NCBI GenBank assembly: GCA_963794615.1
Contig: CAWCEP010000005.1
Coordinates: 1,178,001 to 1,242,000, forward strand
Direction of reading: 5' to 3'
Source: Chersky-840 sp963794615
Lineage (GTDB): Bacteria > Actinomycetota > Acidimicrobiia > Acidimicrobiales > UBA8190
Length of the DNA stretch: 64,000 nt
Part shown: positions 34,939 to 43,882 of the stretch, one piece after another
How positions within the stretch are numbered: the stretch's first letter is position 1
Layout of the letters: the number at the start of each line of letters is the position of its first letter
Notes under the pieces: generated by a model
Databases searched by the model: none
Told to the model about the DNA's origin: nothing
The model's input: the letters and a program-made list of their open reading frames with translations, nothing else
Translations under genes and position numbers: made by a program

Positions 34939-36681
34939 TCAGTCGCCCGCAGGGGTGATGCGCAGGCCCAGGTCGCGCAGCACCCGCTCCGACAGCGCCT
35001 TGGGCGCACCGGTCATGGGGTCGGTGCCGGACTGGGTCTTCGGATAGGCGATGACCTCACGGAGGTTCTCCTCTCCCGACAGCACCGCCACGAAGCGGTC
35101 CACCCCGATCGCGAACCCGCCGTGCGGGGGGGCGCCGTAGCGGAACGCCCCCAGGAGGAACCCGAAGCGGGCCTCGGCCTCGTCCGGGCTGATGCCCAGC
35201 GCATCGAAGACCCGGCGCTGGATGTCCTCGCGGTGGATACGGATCGACCCCGAGCCGAGCTCCCAGCCGTTGAGGACGAGGTCGTAGGCCTGGGACCGCA
35301 CCCGGGTGGGATCCGACTCGAGCAGGTCGAGGTCGTCGGGATGGGGCATCGTGAAGGGGTGGTGGGCGGCCAGGGGATTGCCCTCGTCGTCGGTGCCGTC
35401 GAAGAGGGGGAATTCCGTCACCCACAAGAAGCGCCGCTCGCCCTCCCCCACGGGGGGACGACCCAGGTCGAGACGAATCTGCCCGAGGACCTCACACGCC
35501 GTGCGCCACACGTCCGCCACCACCAGCACCAGGTCTCCGGCGCCGGCGCCGGTGGCCGTCACGATGGCGGTGCGCTCGTCGTCGGAGAGGACCTTGTCGA
35601 GCGGCGACGTCAACGCCACCGGCGCGTCCGACTCGACCTTGAACCAGGCCAGGCCCTTGGCACCGAGCTCCTTGGCCCGGTCCACGAGACCGTCGAGACG
35701 GTTGCGCCCGAGCCCGGCCCCGTCGGGCACCCGGATCGCCTTGACGCACGGCGCCGCGAAGGCGCGCACCTCGGTGCCCGAGAAGACCGGCCCCAGGTCG
35801 ACGAGCTCCATCCCGAAGCGCACGTCGGGCTTGTCGACGCCGAACCGGTCCAGGGCGTCGTGCCATGTCATCCGCTCGATGGCCGCGGGGGTCTCGCCCA
35901 CGGCCGCTTCGGTGGCGTCGACCACGGCCACGGTGATGGCGTCCTGCACGTCCGCCTCGGTGACGAACGACGCCTCGATGTCGAGCTGGCTGAACTCGAA
36001 TTGGCGATCGGCGCGCAGGTCCTCGTCGCGCAGGCAACGGGCGATCTGGAAGTAGCGGTCCATGCCCGCCACCATGAGTAGCTGCTTGGCGATCTGGGGG
36101 CTCTGGGGCAGGACGTAGAACTTGCCCCGGTTCAACCGCGACGGCACCGCGAACTCGCGTGCCCCTTCCGGGGTGGGGGTCCACAGCAGCGGCGTCTCCA
36201 CCTCGCAGAAGCCCTGGCGCACCATGGCCGCCCGCATGGCGCCGAGTACCCGGCTCCGCAGGCGGAGGTTGTGCTGCATGTGGGGCCGGCGCAGGTCCAC
36301 GAACCGGTATTTGAGGCGCACCGCCTCGTCGACCTCGGCCCGGTCGTCGACGGGGAAGGGCGGCGGCTCGGCTTGGGACAGGACCTCGACCTCGACCTCG
36401 ACCAACTCGACCTCACCGGTGGGCAGCTCGGCGTTGACGGTGCCCTCGGGACGAAACCGCACCGTGCCCTCGACCCGCACCACCCATTCGCTGCGGACGT
36501 CGATCGTGCCATCCACCACGCACTGGAGGATGCCGCTGTAGTCGCGCAGGTCGAGGAACGACAGGTGCTCCCCGTGCTCGCGCCGTCTCGCCACCCAGCC
36601 ACACAGCGCCACCCGCTCGCCGACGTGCTCGGCCCGCAGCTCGCCGCACAGATGGGTCCGCATCCCGGTGGTGGCCGTCAT
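34939..36681 (-). CDS. aspS: Aspartyl-tRNA synthetase, bacterial type
   Basis: A 580-residue class IIb synthetase. The N-terminal OB-fold anticodon domain (about 1-110) contains VALCGWVARRREHGEHLSFLDLRD. Motif 2 is in FQIARCLRDEDLRADRQFEFSQLD. The bacteria-specific GAD insertion (about 290-410) follows, and motif 3 is in GGFAIGVDRFVAVLSG. Whether it is discriminating or also charges tRNA-Asn cannot be decided from the window; gatCAB genes are not present here. The ATG at 36681 overlaps the hisS stop as ATGA. The longer upstream frame lies inside hisS. Confidence 0.97.
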   Translation of the reverse strand: MTATTGMRTHLCGELRAEHVGERVALCGWVARRREHGEHLSFLDLRDYSGILQCVVDGTIDVRSEWVVRVEGTVRFRPEGTVNAELPTGEVELVEVEVEVLSQAEPPPFPVDDRAEVDEAVRLKYRFVDLRRPHMQHNLRLRSRVLGAMRAAMVRQGFCEVETPLLWTPTPEGAREFAVPSRLNRGKFYVLPQSPQIAKQLLMVAGMDRYFQIARCLRDEDLRADRQFEFSQLDIEASFVTEADVQDAITVAVVDATEAAVGETPAAIERMTWHDALDRFGVDKPDVRFGMELVDLGPVFSGTEVRAFAAPCVKAIRVPDGAGLGRNRLDGLVDRAKELGAKGLAWFKVESDAPVALTSPLDKVLSDDERTAIVTATGAGAGDLVLVVADVWRTACEVLGQIRLDLGRPPVGEGERRFLWVTEFPLFDGTDDEGNPLAAHHPFTMPHPDDLDLLESDPTRVRSQAYDLVLNGWELGSGSIRIHREDIQRRVFDALGISPDEAEARFGFLLGAFRYGAPPHGGFAIGVDRFVAVLSGEENLREVIAYPKTQSGTDPMTGAPKALSERVLRDLGLRITPAGD

Positions 36682-37967
36682 TGGTCTTCTCTCGTCTCCG
36701 TCGCAGGTCGCGCCGCCAGCCAGTCGACCACCGAGGCCCGGGGCACGGCGACCTGGGGTCCCTCGTGGCGAAGGGGCCTCGCCGTCACGACGTCCTCGGC
36801 CAGCTCCTCGGGGCCCACGATGAGCGCGTAGCGCGCCCCCGAGCGATCCGCCTGTTTGAGCTGCGCCTTGAGCGAACGGCCATCGTAGGCGCGCACCGCC
36901 CCCAGCCCGGCCCGGCGCAACTGGGCGCACAGCCCAACCGCCGCCTTTCCGCCGGTGACGTCCACCACGAAGGCGTCGGGCGGGGGCGGGTCCACCGCGA
37001 ACACACCCTCGGCATCACAGGCGAGGAGCAGCCGCTCGATGCCGATGCCGAAGCCGATGCCGGGGCTGGACGAACCCCCGATCGCTTCGGCCAGCCCGTC
37101 GTAGCGTCCCCCGCCGCCGATGGCGTTCTGGGCCGAGGTGAGCGACGTCGCCGCGAATTCGAAGGTGGTGCGGGTGTAGTAGTCGAGGCCGCGCACCAGT
37201 CGCGGCTCGAGGCGGTACGCCACGCCGAGCTCGTCGAGGCCGTCGCGCACCCGGGCCAGGTGGGCGGCACACGCCTCGTCGAGGTAGTCGGTGATGCGCG
37301 GCGCCGCCTCGGTGACGGCCCGGCACTCCGGGCGCTTGCAGTCGAGGACCCGCAGCGGATTGACCCGGTACCGCTCCCGGTGCTCGTCGCACAGCTCGGT
37401 GGCGTGCTCCTCGAGATACTCGAGCAACGCGGTTGTGTAGACGGCCCGGCACTCCCCGCACCCCATGGAATTCAGCGCCAGGTCGACGTGACCGAGCCCC
37501 AGCCACGCGTAGAAGTCGGCGGCGAGGGTGATCACCTCGACGTCGACGTCGGGGTCGTCGGTGCCGAGCACCTCCACCCCGAGCTGGTGGTGCTGCTTGT
37601 ACCGGCCCGCCTGGGGGCGTTCGTAGCGGAAGGCCGGCGTGACGTACCACGCCTTCCACGGCACCGGCGGGTGGTGCTGGACGAAGGCCCGCACCACCGA
37701 GGCGGTGCCCTCGGGACGCAGCGCCACCTCCCGCCCGCCGCGATCGGCGAACTCGTACATCTCCTTGCGCACCACGTCGCTCTCGTCCCCGATGCCGCGC
37801 CGGAAGAGCTGGGCGTCCTCGAACATGGGGCTGACCACGAGGCCGAACCCGGCCCGTTGGGCGCGCCGGGCGAACTCGGCCACGAGCCGCTCCCAGCGCG
37901 CCGACTCGGGCCACAACACGTCATGGGTCCCCGCGGGGGCGCGCAGCGGCGCCACGTGATCGTCCAC
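36678..37967 (-). CDS. hisS: Histidyl-tRNA synthetase
   Basis: A 429-residue class II synthetase. Motif 2 is in KAWYVTPAFRYERPQAGRYKQ-type text, the histidine-specific motifs are LVRGLDYYTRTTFEF and GGGGRYDGLAEAIGG, and motif 3 is in GFGIGIERLLLA. The anticodon-binding domain begins near residue 335. The GTG at 37967, 8 bases after the relA stop, gives the standard N-terminus (APAGTHDVLWPES). A longer frame runs into relA and is not used. The pair hisS-aspS after relA matches other actinobacteria. Confidence 0.97.
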   Translation of the reverse strand: MDDHVAPLRAPAGTHDVLWPESARWERLVAEFARRAQRAGFGLVVSPMFEDAQLFRRGIGDESDVVRKEMYEFADRGGREVALRPEGTASVVRAFVQHHPPVPWKAWYVTPAFRYERPQAGRYKQHHQLGVEVLGTDDPDVDVEVITLAADFYAWLGLGHVDLALNSMGCGECRAVYTTALLEYLEEHATELCDEHRERYRVNPLRVLDCKRPECRAVTEAAPRITDYLDEACAAHLARVRDGLDELGVAYRLEPRLVRGLDYYTRTTFEFAATSLTSAQNAIGGGGRYDGLAEAIGGSSSPGIGFGIGIERLLLACDAEGVFAVDPPPPDAFVVDVTGGKAAVGLCAQLRRAGLGAVRAYDGRSLKAQLKQADRSGARYALIVGPEELAEDVVTARPLRHEGPQVAVPRASVVDWLAARPATETREDQ

Positions 37968-37975
37968 CGCCGGGC

Positions 37976-40219
37976 TCAGCCTTTCCGGCCGGGGAGGGTG
38001 CGGAAGGCGTCGAACACGCCGTCGAGATGCTTGAGCGAGCTGATGAGGGACTCCAGGTGCCCGGGGTCGGCCAGCTCCACGTCGAAGTTCATCCGGCTGA
38101 CGCGATCGGGCGAGGTCTGTGACGACGACGACACGATGTTGAGGTGGTGCTCGGAGACGACGCGCGTCACGTCGGACAAAAGACGCGAGCGGTCGAAGGC
38201 GAGCACCTCGACCGAGGCCACGAACACCGTCGTGCCCTCGCGGTCCCACTCCACCTCGATCAGCCGCTCCTCGCCCCCCGCCGCCAGCGCGGTGGCGTTG
38301 GCACAGTCGGCCCGATGCACGCTCACGCCGCGCCCCCGGGTCACGAAGCCGACGATCTGGTCGCCGGGGACCGGCGTGCAACAGCGCGACAGCCGGACCA
38401 TGACGTCGTCGAGCCCCTCGACGTAGACGCCCACGGGCGAGCCCCGCCGGGTGCGCGTCCGCAGGCCGGGCCCCACCGTCGTGGGGAGCTGCTCCTCACC
38501 ACCGCCGCCGCGCAGGTCGCGCGCCAGGCGCTGGGCCACCGAGCGCGCCGAGACGTGCCCGTCGCCGATCGACGCGTGCAGGGAGTCGAGGTCGACGTAG
38601 TTCATGGCGGCGGCCAGGCGCTCGAGCGCGTTGGAGGCGGCCAGCTTCTGCACGGGCAGGCCTTCTCGGCGAAGCGCCTTGATGAGCTCCTCGCGGCCCG
38701 TCTCCATGGCGTCTTCGCGCCGCTCGCGCGAGAACCACTGCCGGATCTTGTTGCGGGCCCGGGGCGAGGCCACGATCTGGAGCCAGTCCCGAGACGGCCC
38801 CGCCGAGGGGACCTTGGACGTGATGATCTCGACGGTGTCGGCCGACTGCAGGGGCGTGTCGAGGGGGACGAGGCGCCCGTTCACCTTGGCGCCGATGCAG
38901 CGGTGGCCGACCTCGGTGTGGATGGAGTAGGCGAAGTCGATGGGCGTCGACCCCGCCGCGAGGGCGATGACCTTCCCCTTGGGCGTGAAGACGTAGACCT
39001 CGTCCTGCTCCAGGTCGAGCTTCAGGGTCTCGAGGAACTCGAGCGGGTCGATGGTCTCCTGCTGCCAGTCGACGATGCGCTGGAGCCAGGCCATCTCGGC
39101 CGTGGTGGCGGCGGCGCCGTCTTTGGAGTGCTCCTTGTACCCCCAGTGCGCGGCGATGCCGTACTCGGCGCGGCGGTGCATCTCGTTGGTCCGGATCTGG
39201 ACCTCGATGGGCTTGCCCTCGAGCCCGATCACCGTAGTGTGCAGGGACTGGTAGAGGTTGAACTTCGGGCTGTTGATGTAGTCCTTGAAGCGACCCTGCA
39301 CGGGGCTCCAGATGGCGTGGATCGACCCCAGCGCGGCCCAGCAGTCCTTTTCCGAGTCGACGATGACGCGCAGGCCCACCAGGTCGTGGATCTCGGCGAA
39401 CTCCTTGCCGCGCACCACCATTTTCTCGTAGATGCTCCACAGGTGCTTGGGACGACCGGTCACATCGGCCTTCACTCCCGACGCGTTCAGGCGCTCGCGC
39501 ACCGCCACCAGCACGCGGGCCAGGTACTCGTCGCGCTCGGGGGCGCGCGTGGCGACCATCTGCTCGATCTCGGCGTAGCGCTTGGGGTGCAGCGTGGCGA
39601 AGGCCAGGTCCTCGAGCTGCCACTTGAGCTCCTGGATCCCGAGACGGTGGGCCAGCGGCGCGTAGATGTCGAGGGTCTCCTGGGCCGTCCGGCGCTGCTT
39701 CCACTCCGGCATCACCGCCACGGTCCGCATGTTGTGGAGTCGGTCGGCCAGCTTGATGACGAGGACGCGCCAGTCCGTCGCCATGGCCACGAGCATCTTG
39801 CGCACGGTGGCGGCCTGCTGGGCCTCTTTGGAGTCGAATTGGAGGCGGTCGAGCTTGGTGACCCCGTCGACGATGGCGCCCACCTCGGGGCCGAATTCCT
39901 CGGTGACGAGCTCGAGGGTGAGCCCGGTGTCCTCGACGGCGTCGTGCAGCAGCGCCGATGCCACCGACCGGGCGTCGAGGCCGAGCTCGGCGACGATGGT
40001 GGCGACCGCCACGGGGTGGGTGATGTAGGGCTCCCCGGTCTGGCGGAGCTGACCCAGGTGCGACTGCTCGGCGACCTTGCCGGCCCGGACGATCAGCTTC
40101 CGATCGGCGGCGTTGGAGCGGGGCCGGCGGGCGTCGTAGGCGGCCAGCACACCCCCCACCAGGTCGTCGAGCATCGCCGGCCGGCGGAACGGTGCAGCCA
40201 GACGCTCGACGGTGACCAC
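37976..40219 (-). CDS. relA: Bifunctional (p)ppGpp synthetase/hydrolase
   Basis: A 747-residue long RSH protein controlling the stringent response. It has the HD hydrolase domain with HDAVEDTGLTLE and the KLADRLHNMRT segment (about 40-200), and the synthetase domain with DLVGLRVIVDSEKDCWAALG and the FNLYQSLHTTVIG segment (about 240-370). TGS comes next (DEVYVFTPKGKVIAL), then the helical and zinc-finger region with the RCCTPVPGD motif, and a C-terminal ACT domain. Both active sites look intact. GTG 40219 lies 6 bases after TACGGT. It may lead a relA-hisS-aspS-rarA transcript. Confidence 0.97.
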   Translation of the reverse strand: MVTVERLAAPFRRPAMLDDLVGGVLAAYDARRPRSNAADRKLIVRAGKVAEQSHLGQLRQTGEPYITHPVAVATIVAELGLDARSVASALLHDAVEDTGLTLELVTEEFGPEVGAIVDGVTKLDRLQFDSKEAQQAATVRKMLVAMATDWRVLVIKLADRLHNMRTVAVMPEWKQRRTAQETLDIYAPLAHRLGIQELKWQLEDLAFATLHPKRYAEIEQMVATRAPERDEYLARVLVAVRERLNASGVKADVTGRPKHLWSIYEKMVVRGKEFAEIHDLVGLRVIVDSEKDCWAALGSIHAIWSPVQGRFKDYINSPKFNLYQSLHTTVIGLEGKPIEVQIRTNEMHRRAEYGIAAHWGYKEHSKDGAAATTAEMAWLQRIVDWQQETIDPLEFLETLKLDLEQDEVYVFTPKGKVIALAAGSTPIDFAYSIHTEVGHRCIGAKVNGRLVPLDTPLQSADTVEIITSKVPSAGPSRDWLQIVASPRARNKIRQWFSRERREDAMETGREELIKALRREGLPVQKLAASNALERLAAAMNYVDLDSLHASIGDGHVSARSVAQRLARDLRGGGGEEQLPTTVGPGLRTRTRRGSPVGVYVEGLDDVMVRLSRCCTPVPGDQIVGFVTRGRGVSVHRADCANATALAAGGEERLIEVEWDREGTTVFVASVEVLAFDRSRLLSDVTRVVSEHHLNIVSSSSQTSPDRVSRMNFDVELADPGHLESLISSLKHLDGVFDAFRTLPGRKG

Positions 40220-40225
40220 CTACTC

Positions 40226-40231
40226 ACCGTA
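40226..40231 (-). promoter_or_regulatory. Probable -10 element of relA
   Basis: TACGGT ends exactly 6 bases before GTG 40219, in the 72-base gap after secF. This suggests a leaderless relA mRNA. Confidence 0.55.
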
Positions 40232-40291
40232 CCTGGCCGGCCGACCCAGGCGGCACCCTCGGGCGCCGATCCGGACCGGGGGCAGGCCCCC

Positions 40292-41683
40292 CTACCGGCG
40301 TTTGCCGCCCTTCTTGGCGCCCCCCTTTCCCTTGCGGGGCCGGGGCGGAGGACGACGCGGGGTCGTGGCCCCGCCGCCGCCGGCGCGGGCCGCCCCCGCG
40401 GCTCGGCCGGCGCCGTTGGCGCGGCTGGTGGCGCTCTTGGCCTTGGCGCCGGCCACCGTGGCCACCTCGTCGTCCTCGTCGAAGTCGGCGTCGCCGTCGT
40501 CCTGGGGTGCGGGCCGACGGGTCGCCGCCCCGGGGCGCAGCACGCCGGACTGGCGCCGGGTGGCCGGGCGCGTCGACCCGGTCGACCCCGCCCGCGTGCC
40601 ACCGGGCGAACCCGTTTGGGCCAGCACCGCCGCCTGGCGCGGGGTGAGCAGGCCCGGTCCCTCGGACCGGCTGTCGAGCTTGCGGCGGATGTTGATGTAA
40701 CGGACCTCACGCTCTTTGAGGCCGGCCAGCACCGGGGAGGCGATGAAGATCGACGAGTAGGCCCCGGACGTGAGCCCGATGACCAGGGCCAGCCCGAAGT
40801 ACTGCAGGGTGGTCGCCCCGAGGAGCTGCGCCCCGATGACCAGGACGGCGAGCACGGGGAGGATGGCGACCAACGACGTGTTGATCGACCGGGCCAGGGT
40901 CTGGTTCATCGACAGGTTGACGATGTCGGTGTAGGTCATCCGGCCCGCGCCGAACTGGCCCCGGCTGTTCTCCTTCACACGGTCGAAGACCACCACCGTG
41001 TCATAGAGCGAGTACCCCAGGATGGTGAGCAAGGCGATCACCGTGTCCGGGGTCACCTGGAAACCGGCCAGCGAGTAGATCCCGGCCGTGATGAGCAGGT
41101 CGTGGATCACGGCGATGAGCGCCGCCATGGCCATCTTCCACTCGAAGCGGAACGAGATGTAGACCACGACCACGATGAAGAAGACGAACACGGCGATGAC
41201 GGCCTTCTCGCTGATCTGGCTCCCCCACGTGGGTCCGACATCGGTGAGCGACACCCGGTTGGGCGAGATGTGGACGAGGCGGGCCAGCGTGTTCGTGACC
41301 GCCGTCTTGTTGGCGGCCTGCTGGGCGCTCGACTCCTTGGTCAGATCCGCCTGGACCTGGACGGTGGCAGAGGAACCGTGGCCCAGGATCTGCACGGTGG
41401 CGCCGGGGACACCGGCGTTACCCACCGCGCTCTGGACGTCGCTCACGGTGACACCGTTGGCGGGCACCTGCCACGCGGTGCCGCCTTTGAAGTCGATGCC
41501 CCAGTTGAAGCCCTTGGCGCCGAACGACACCAGGCCCAGCACGATGATGACACCCGAGATCGCGAACCACCACCGGCGCCGACCCACGAAGTCGAACTTC
41601 GTCTCGCCCCGATAGACCCGCACGAACGGGTTGGGGCGTTTGCGCTCGGCGCGCTCCTCGGCGGTCACATCGGTCGCACTCAC
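40292..41683 (-). CDS. secF: Protein translocase subunit SecF with a long basic tail
   Basis: SecF works with SecD to pull exported proteins across the membrane using the proton gradient. Helix 1 is near residue 45. The family motif GIDFKGGTAWQVP opens the periplasmic domain (about 65-180). Five further helices follow, with DTVVVFDRVKEN near 250 and a GLTSGAYSSIFIASPVLA segment. From about residue 345 a C-terminal extension of more than 110 residues is rich in Arg, Lys, Pro and Gly (RKGKGGAKKGGKRR end). This is much longer than in E. coli, contrasts with the acidic tail of YajC in the same operon, and should lie in the cytosol. GTGA overlap with secD. Confidence 0.95.
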   Translation of the reverse strand: MSATDVTAEERAERKRPNPFVRVYRGETKFDFVGRRRWWFAISGVIIVLGLVSFGAKGFNWGIDFKGGTAWQVPANGVTVSDVQSAVGNAGVPGATVQILGHGSSATVQVQADLTKESSAQQAANKTAVTNTLARLVHISPNRVSLTDVGPTWGSQISEKAVIAVFVFFIVVVVYISFRFEWKMAMAALIAVIHDLLITAGIYSLAGFQVTPDTVIALLTILGYSLYDTVVVFDRVKENSRGQFGAGRMTYTDIVNLSMNQTLARSINTSLVAILPVLAVLVIGAQLLGATTLQYFGLALVIGLTSGAYSSIFIASPVLAGLKEREVRYINIRRKLDSRSEGPGLLTPRQAAVLAQTGSPGGTRAGSTGSTRPATRRQSGVLRPGAATRRPAPQDDGDADFDEDDEVATVAGAKAKSATSRANGAGRAAGAARAGGGGATTPRRPPPRPRKGKGGAKKGGKRR

Positions 41684-43185
41684 GTGACGCTCTCACTTCC
41701 AACGGCCAGGCCCCGGGCCACCCCGATGACGCGGGCCTCGGTGATACGGGTGCTGCGCCCCAGGAGGATGACGAGGGGACGGGTGAAGAAGAACGTGGTG
41801 AACACGTCCAACAGCGTGGACAAGCCGAGGAAGAAGGCGAAGCCACGGACCGTGCCCACGGCCAGGACGTAGAGGACCACGGCGGCCGCCAACGACACCA
41901 GGTCGGCCGCCAGGACGGTCCGGAAGGCGCCTTTGAAGCTCCGATCGACGCTGGTTCGGACCGACCGCCCCGAACGCGCCTCGTCCTTGAGGCGTTCGAA
42001 GTAGACGATGTAGGAGTCGACGGTGATCCCCACCGACACGATGACGCCGGTGACCCCCGATAGGTCCAGGGTCAGGTTCAACGAAGAGTGCCCCAAGGCC
42101 GAGACGATGGCCCACAGCAAGGCGGCCGTGGTGAGGAGGCCGGCCACCACCACGATCCCGAGCACCCGGTAGTAGAGGATCGTGTAGATCAGGACCAGGA
42201 GCAGCCCCCCGATGCCGGCCAGGAGCCCGGCTTTGAGCGACGACTTGCCCAGCGTCGGAGACACCGTCTCCTGCGTGAGGACGCTGAGCTTGACCGGCAG
42301 CGAGCCGTAGTTCAGCTGCAGGGCGAGCGTCTTGGCTGTCGCCTGGGTGAAGTTCCCGCTGATCTGGCCCTTGCCCTGGAACGACGAGAACGAGGTTTGG
42401 TTGGGTTGGATGAGCGGCGCCGACTCCACGAACCCGTCGAGGTCGATGGCCACGTACTGGTGGAAGTTCTCCTGGGCCACTTTGTCCCACGGTCCCACCT
42501 GCTTGAGGTTGTAGCTCACGACCCACTGGCTGTTCTGGGTGTCGAACTGGCCCACGGCCGAGGCGATGGCCGTGCCCGGGAGTTGCGACTTCCCCAGGAC
42601 GAAGCGCGCGTACTGCTGGGCCCCGGCCTGGGGGTCGGAGGGGAGCAACACGATCTGGTTCGGGTCGTCGACCTTGGTGTTCGGGTAGGAGGCGAAGGCG
42701 GGGTTGGGAGGGATGTTGTTCCCGGGTATCCCCGACGTCGTGTTCACGTTCAGGCTCGCCGCTGTCGTCGCGTACTGGCCGCACGAGGGCAGCGGCCCCG
42801 ACGGGGGCGCCTTCCCCTTAGCCGGCGCGGTGTAGGCGGGCGCACCGCACAGCACGGGCCGGAAGTAGAGCTGGGCCGTGGTGCCGATGAGCTTGATGAG
42901 CGCCTGGGGGTTCTTCACCCCGGGGAACTGCACCACCACGTTGCCGCCCTGGGAGTCCACCGTGGCTCCCGACACGCCGGCGCCGTCGATCCGGTTGCGG
43001 ATGACGTTGACCGTGGTGTCCATCTCCGCGCTCGAGATGGTGTGCGCCGGCTTGTAGACGACCTCGGACCCCCCGGCCAGGTCCAGGCCCAGCTTCGGTG
43101 TCCAACCCGCCCCCAGGGTGGCCGCGAACACGATGATGGTGATCCCGACGGTAGCCACCAGGCTGATGACCAGCGACCGCTTCAT
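41680..43185 (-). CDS. secD: Protein translocase subunit SecD
   Basis: A 501-residue RND-type subunit. Helix 1 (about 5-27) is followed by the motif KLGLDLAGGSEVVY. A large external domain (about 50-310) contains VVVQFPGVKNPQALIKLIG and a Pro/Gly-rich insert, and five membrane helices lie at about 320-480. Family motifs VSVGITVDSYIVYFERLKDE (proton-relay aspartate) and FTRPLVILLG are present. It is shorter than E. coli SecD but usual for actinobacteria. Its ATG overlaps the yajC stop as ATGA. Confidence 0.96.
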   Translation of the reverse strand: MKRSLVISLVATVGITIIVFAATLGAGWTPKLGLDLAGGSEVVYKPAHTISSAEMDTTVNVIRNRIDGAGVSGATVDSQGGNVVVQFPGVKNPQALIKLIGTTAQLYFRPVLCGAPAYTAPAKGKAPPSGPLPSCGQYATTAASLNVNTTSGIPGNNIPPNPAFASYPNTKVDDPNQIVLLPSDPQAGAQQYARFVLGKSQLPGTAIASAVGQFDTQNSQWVVSYNLKQVGPWDKVAQENFHQYVAIDLDGFVESAPLIQPNQTSFSSFQGKGQISGNFTQATAKTLALQLNYGSLPVKLSVLTQETVSPTLGKSSLKAGLLAGIGGLLLVLIYTILYYRVLGIVVVAGLLTTAALLWAIVSALGHSSLNLTLDLSGVTGVIVSVGITVDSYIVYFERLKDEARSGRSVRTSVDRSFKGAFRTVLAADLVSLAAAVVLYVLAVGTVRGFAFFLGLSTLLDVFTTFFFTRPLVILLGRSTRITEARVIGVARGLAVGSESVT

Positions 43186-43808
43186 GTCTTGTTCTTGTCC
43201 TGCGTATCGTCGGTCTCGGCCCCGTCGGCGTCGGACGCGCCGGGGTGCTCGGCATCCGCTTGCCCGTCCTCGCCGTGGGCATCTGCGGCGACGGCCTCGT
43301 CGTGCTCGTCGTCAGCCTCGTCCGTCTCGGCCTCGTCGTGTCCGTCGTGCTCCTCGTGTCCGTCGTGCTCCTCGTGCTCGCCGGCCTCGTCGTGTCCGTC
43401 GTGCTCGTACTCGTGGTACGCGCCGTGCGCCTCGTCCTCGTCGTGCTCGTCCCAGCTCGGGGTGTCGGTGGCCGGGTCGGTGATCCGTCGGGCGATGGTC
43501 GACCGCAGCACGGTGATGCGGGTGCCGGGTGCCGTCTCCAGCGTGACGCGGTCCGTTTCGACGTCGAGCACGGTCCCGAAGATCCCGGCGCCGGTCAGGA
43601 CCTCGTCACCGGGCGAGAGCTCCATGAGCGTGTCGCGTTGGCGGCGCGCCGCCTGGGACCGCGGTCGGATGAAGAACATGTACCCGACCCCGAAGATGAC
43701 GATGAGGAACAAGAACGAATACGCCGAGCTGCCGCTGGTGGTCTTCGAGCTTGACGACGCGGCCAGGACGGTGAGGACGGCGTGGAGGCTGGGAGTGGTC
43801 AGTGGAAT
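43182..43808 (-). CDS. yajC: Preprotein translocase subunit YajC with a His/Asp/Glu-rich tail
   Basis: YajC is the small partner of SecDF. The core has one membrane helix (SFLFLIVIFGVGYMFFIRPR), then RRQRDTLMELSPGDEVLTGAGIFGTV, the standard YajC fold. From about residue 115 the tail is extremely acidic with 13 histidines, in HDGHDE and EHEEHDGHEEH patterns, unlike ordinary YajC. The nearest ordinary start (TTG 43712) would truncate the membrane helix. The coding pattern (LAASSSSKTTSGSS) continues upstream without an ATG or GTG. An ATT at 43808 with GGAG 6 bases upstream, or CTG codons at 43802 or 43766, could be the real start. A base error is the alternative. Confidence 0.85.
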   Translation of the reverse strand: MPLTTPSLHAVLTVLAASSSSKTTSGSSAYSFLFLIVIFGVGYMFFIRPRSQAARRQRDTLMELSPGDEVLTGAGIFGTVLDVETDRVTLETAPGTRITVLRSTIARRITDPATDTPSWDEHDEDEAHGAYHEYEHDGHDEAGEHEEHDGHEEHDGHDEAETDEADDEHDEAVAADAHGEDGQADAEHPGASDADGAETDDTQDKNKT

Positions 43809-43882
43809 GGTGGGCTCCGGCTTTGAGAACGGCCGATGTTACTCCAGGCCTCCCCGGCGCCCCGGGCGGCCACGGCCCGGCC

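Noticed and set aside
38144..41872. 1242-codon plus-strand frame over relA and secF
   Set aside because: Antisense to two complete conserved genes and without any recognisable motif.
43245..43460. Simple-sequence repeat (gtcgtgctcgtc-like) as a non-coding satellite
   Set aside because: It is the coding sequence of the acidic His-rich YajC tail, in frame and ending in an ATGA overlap with secD.
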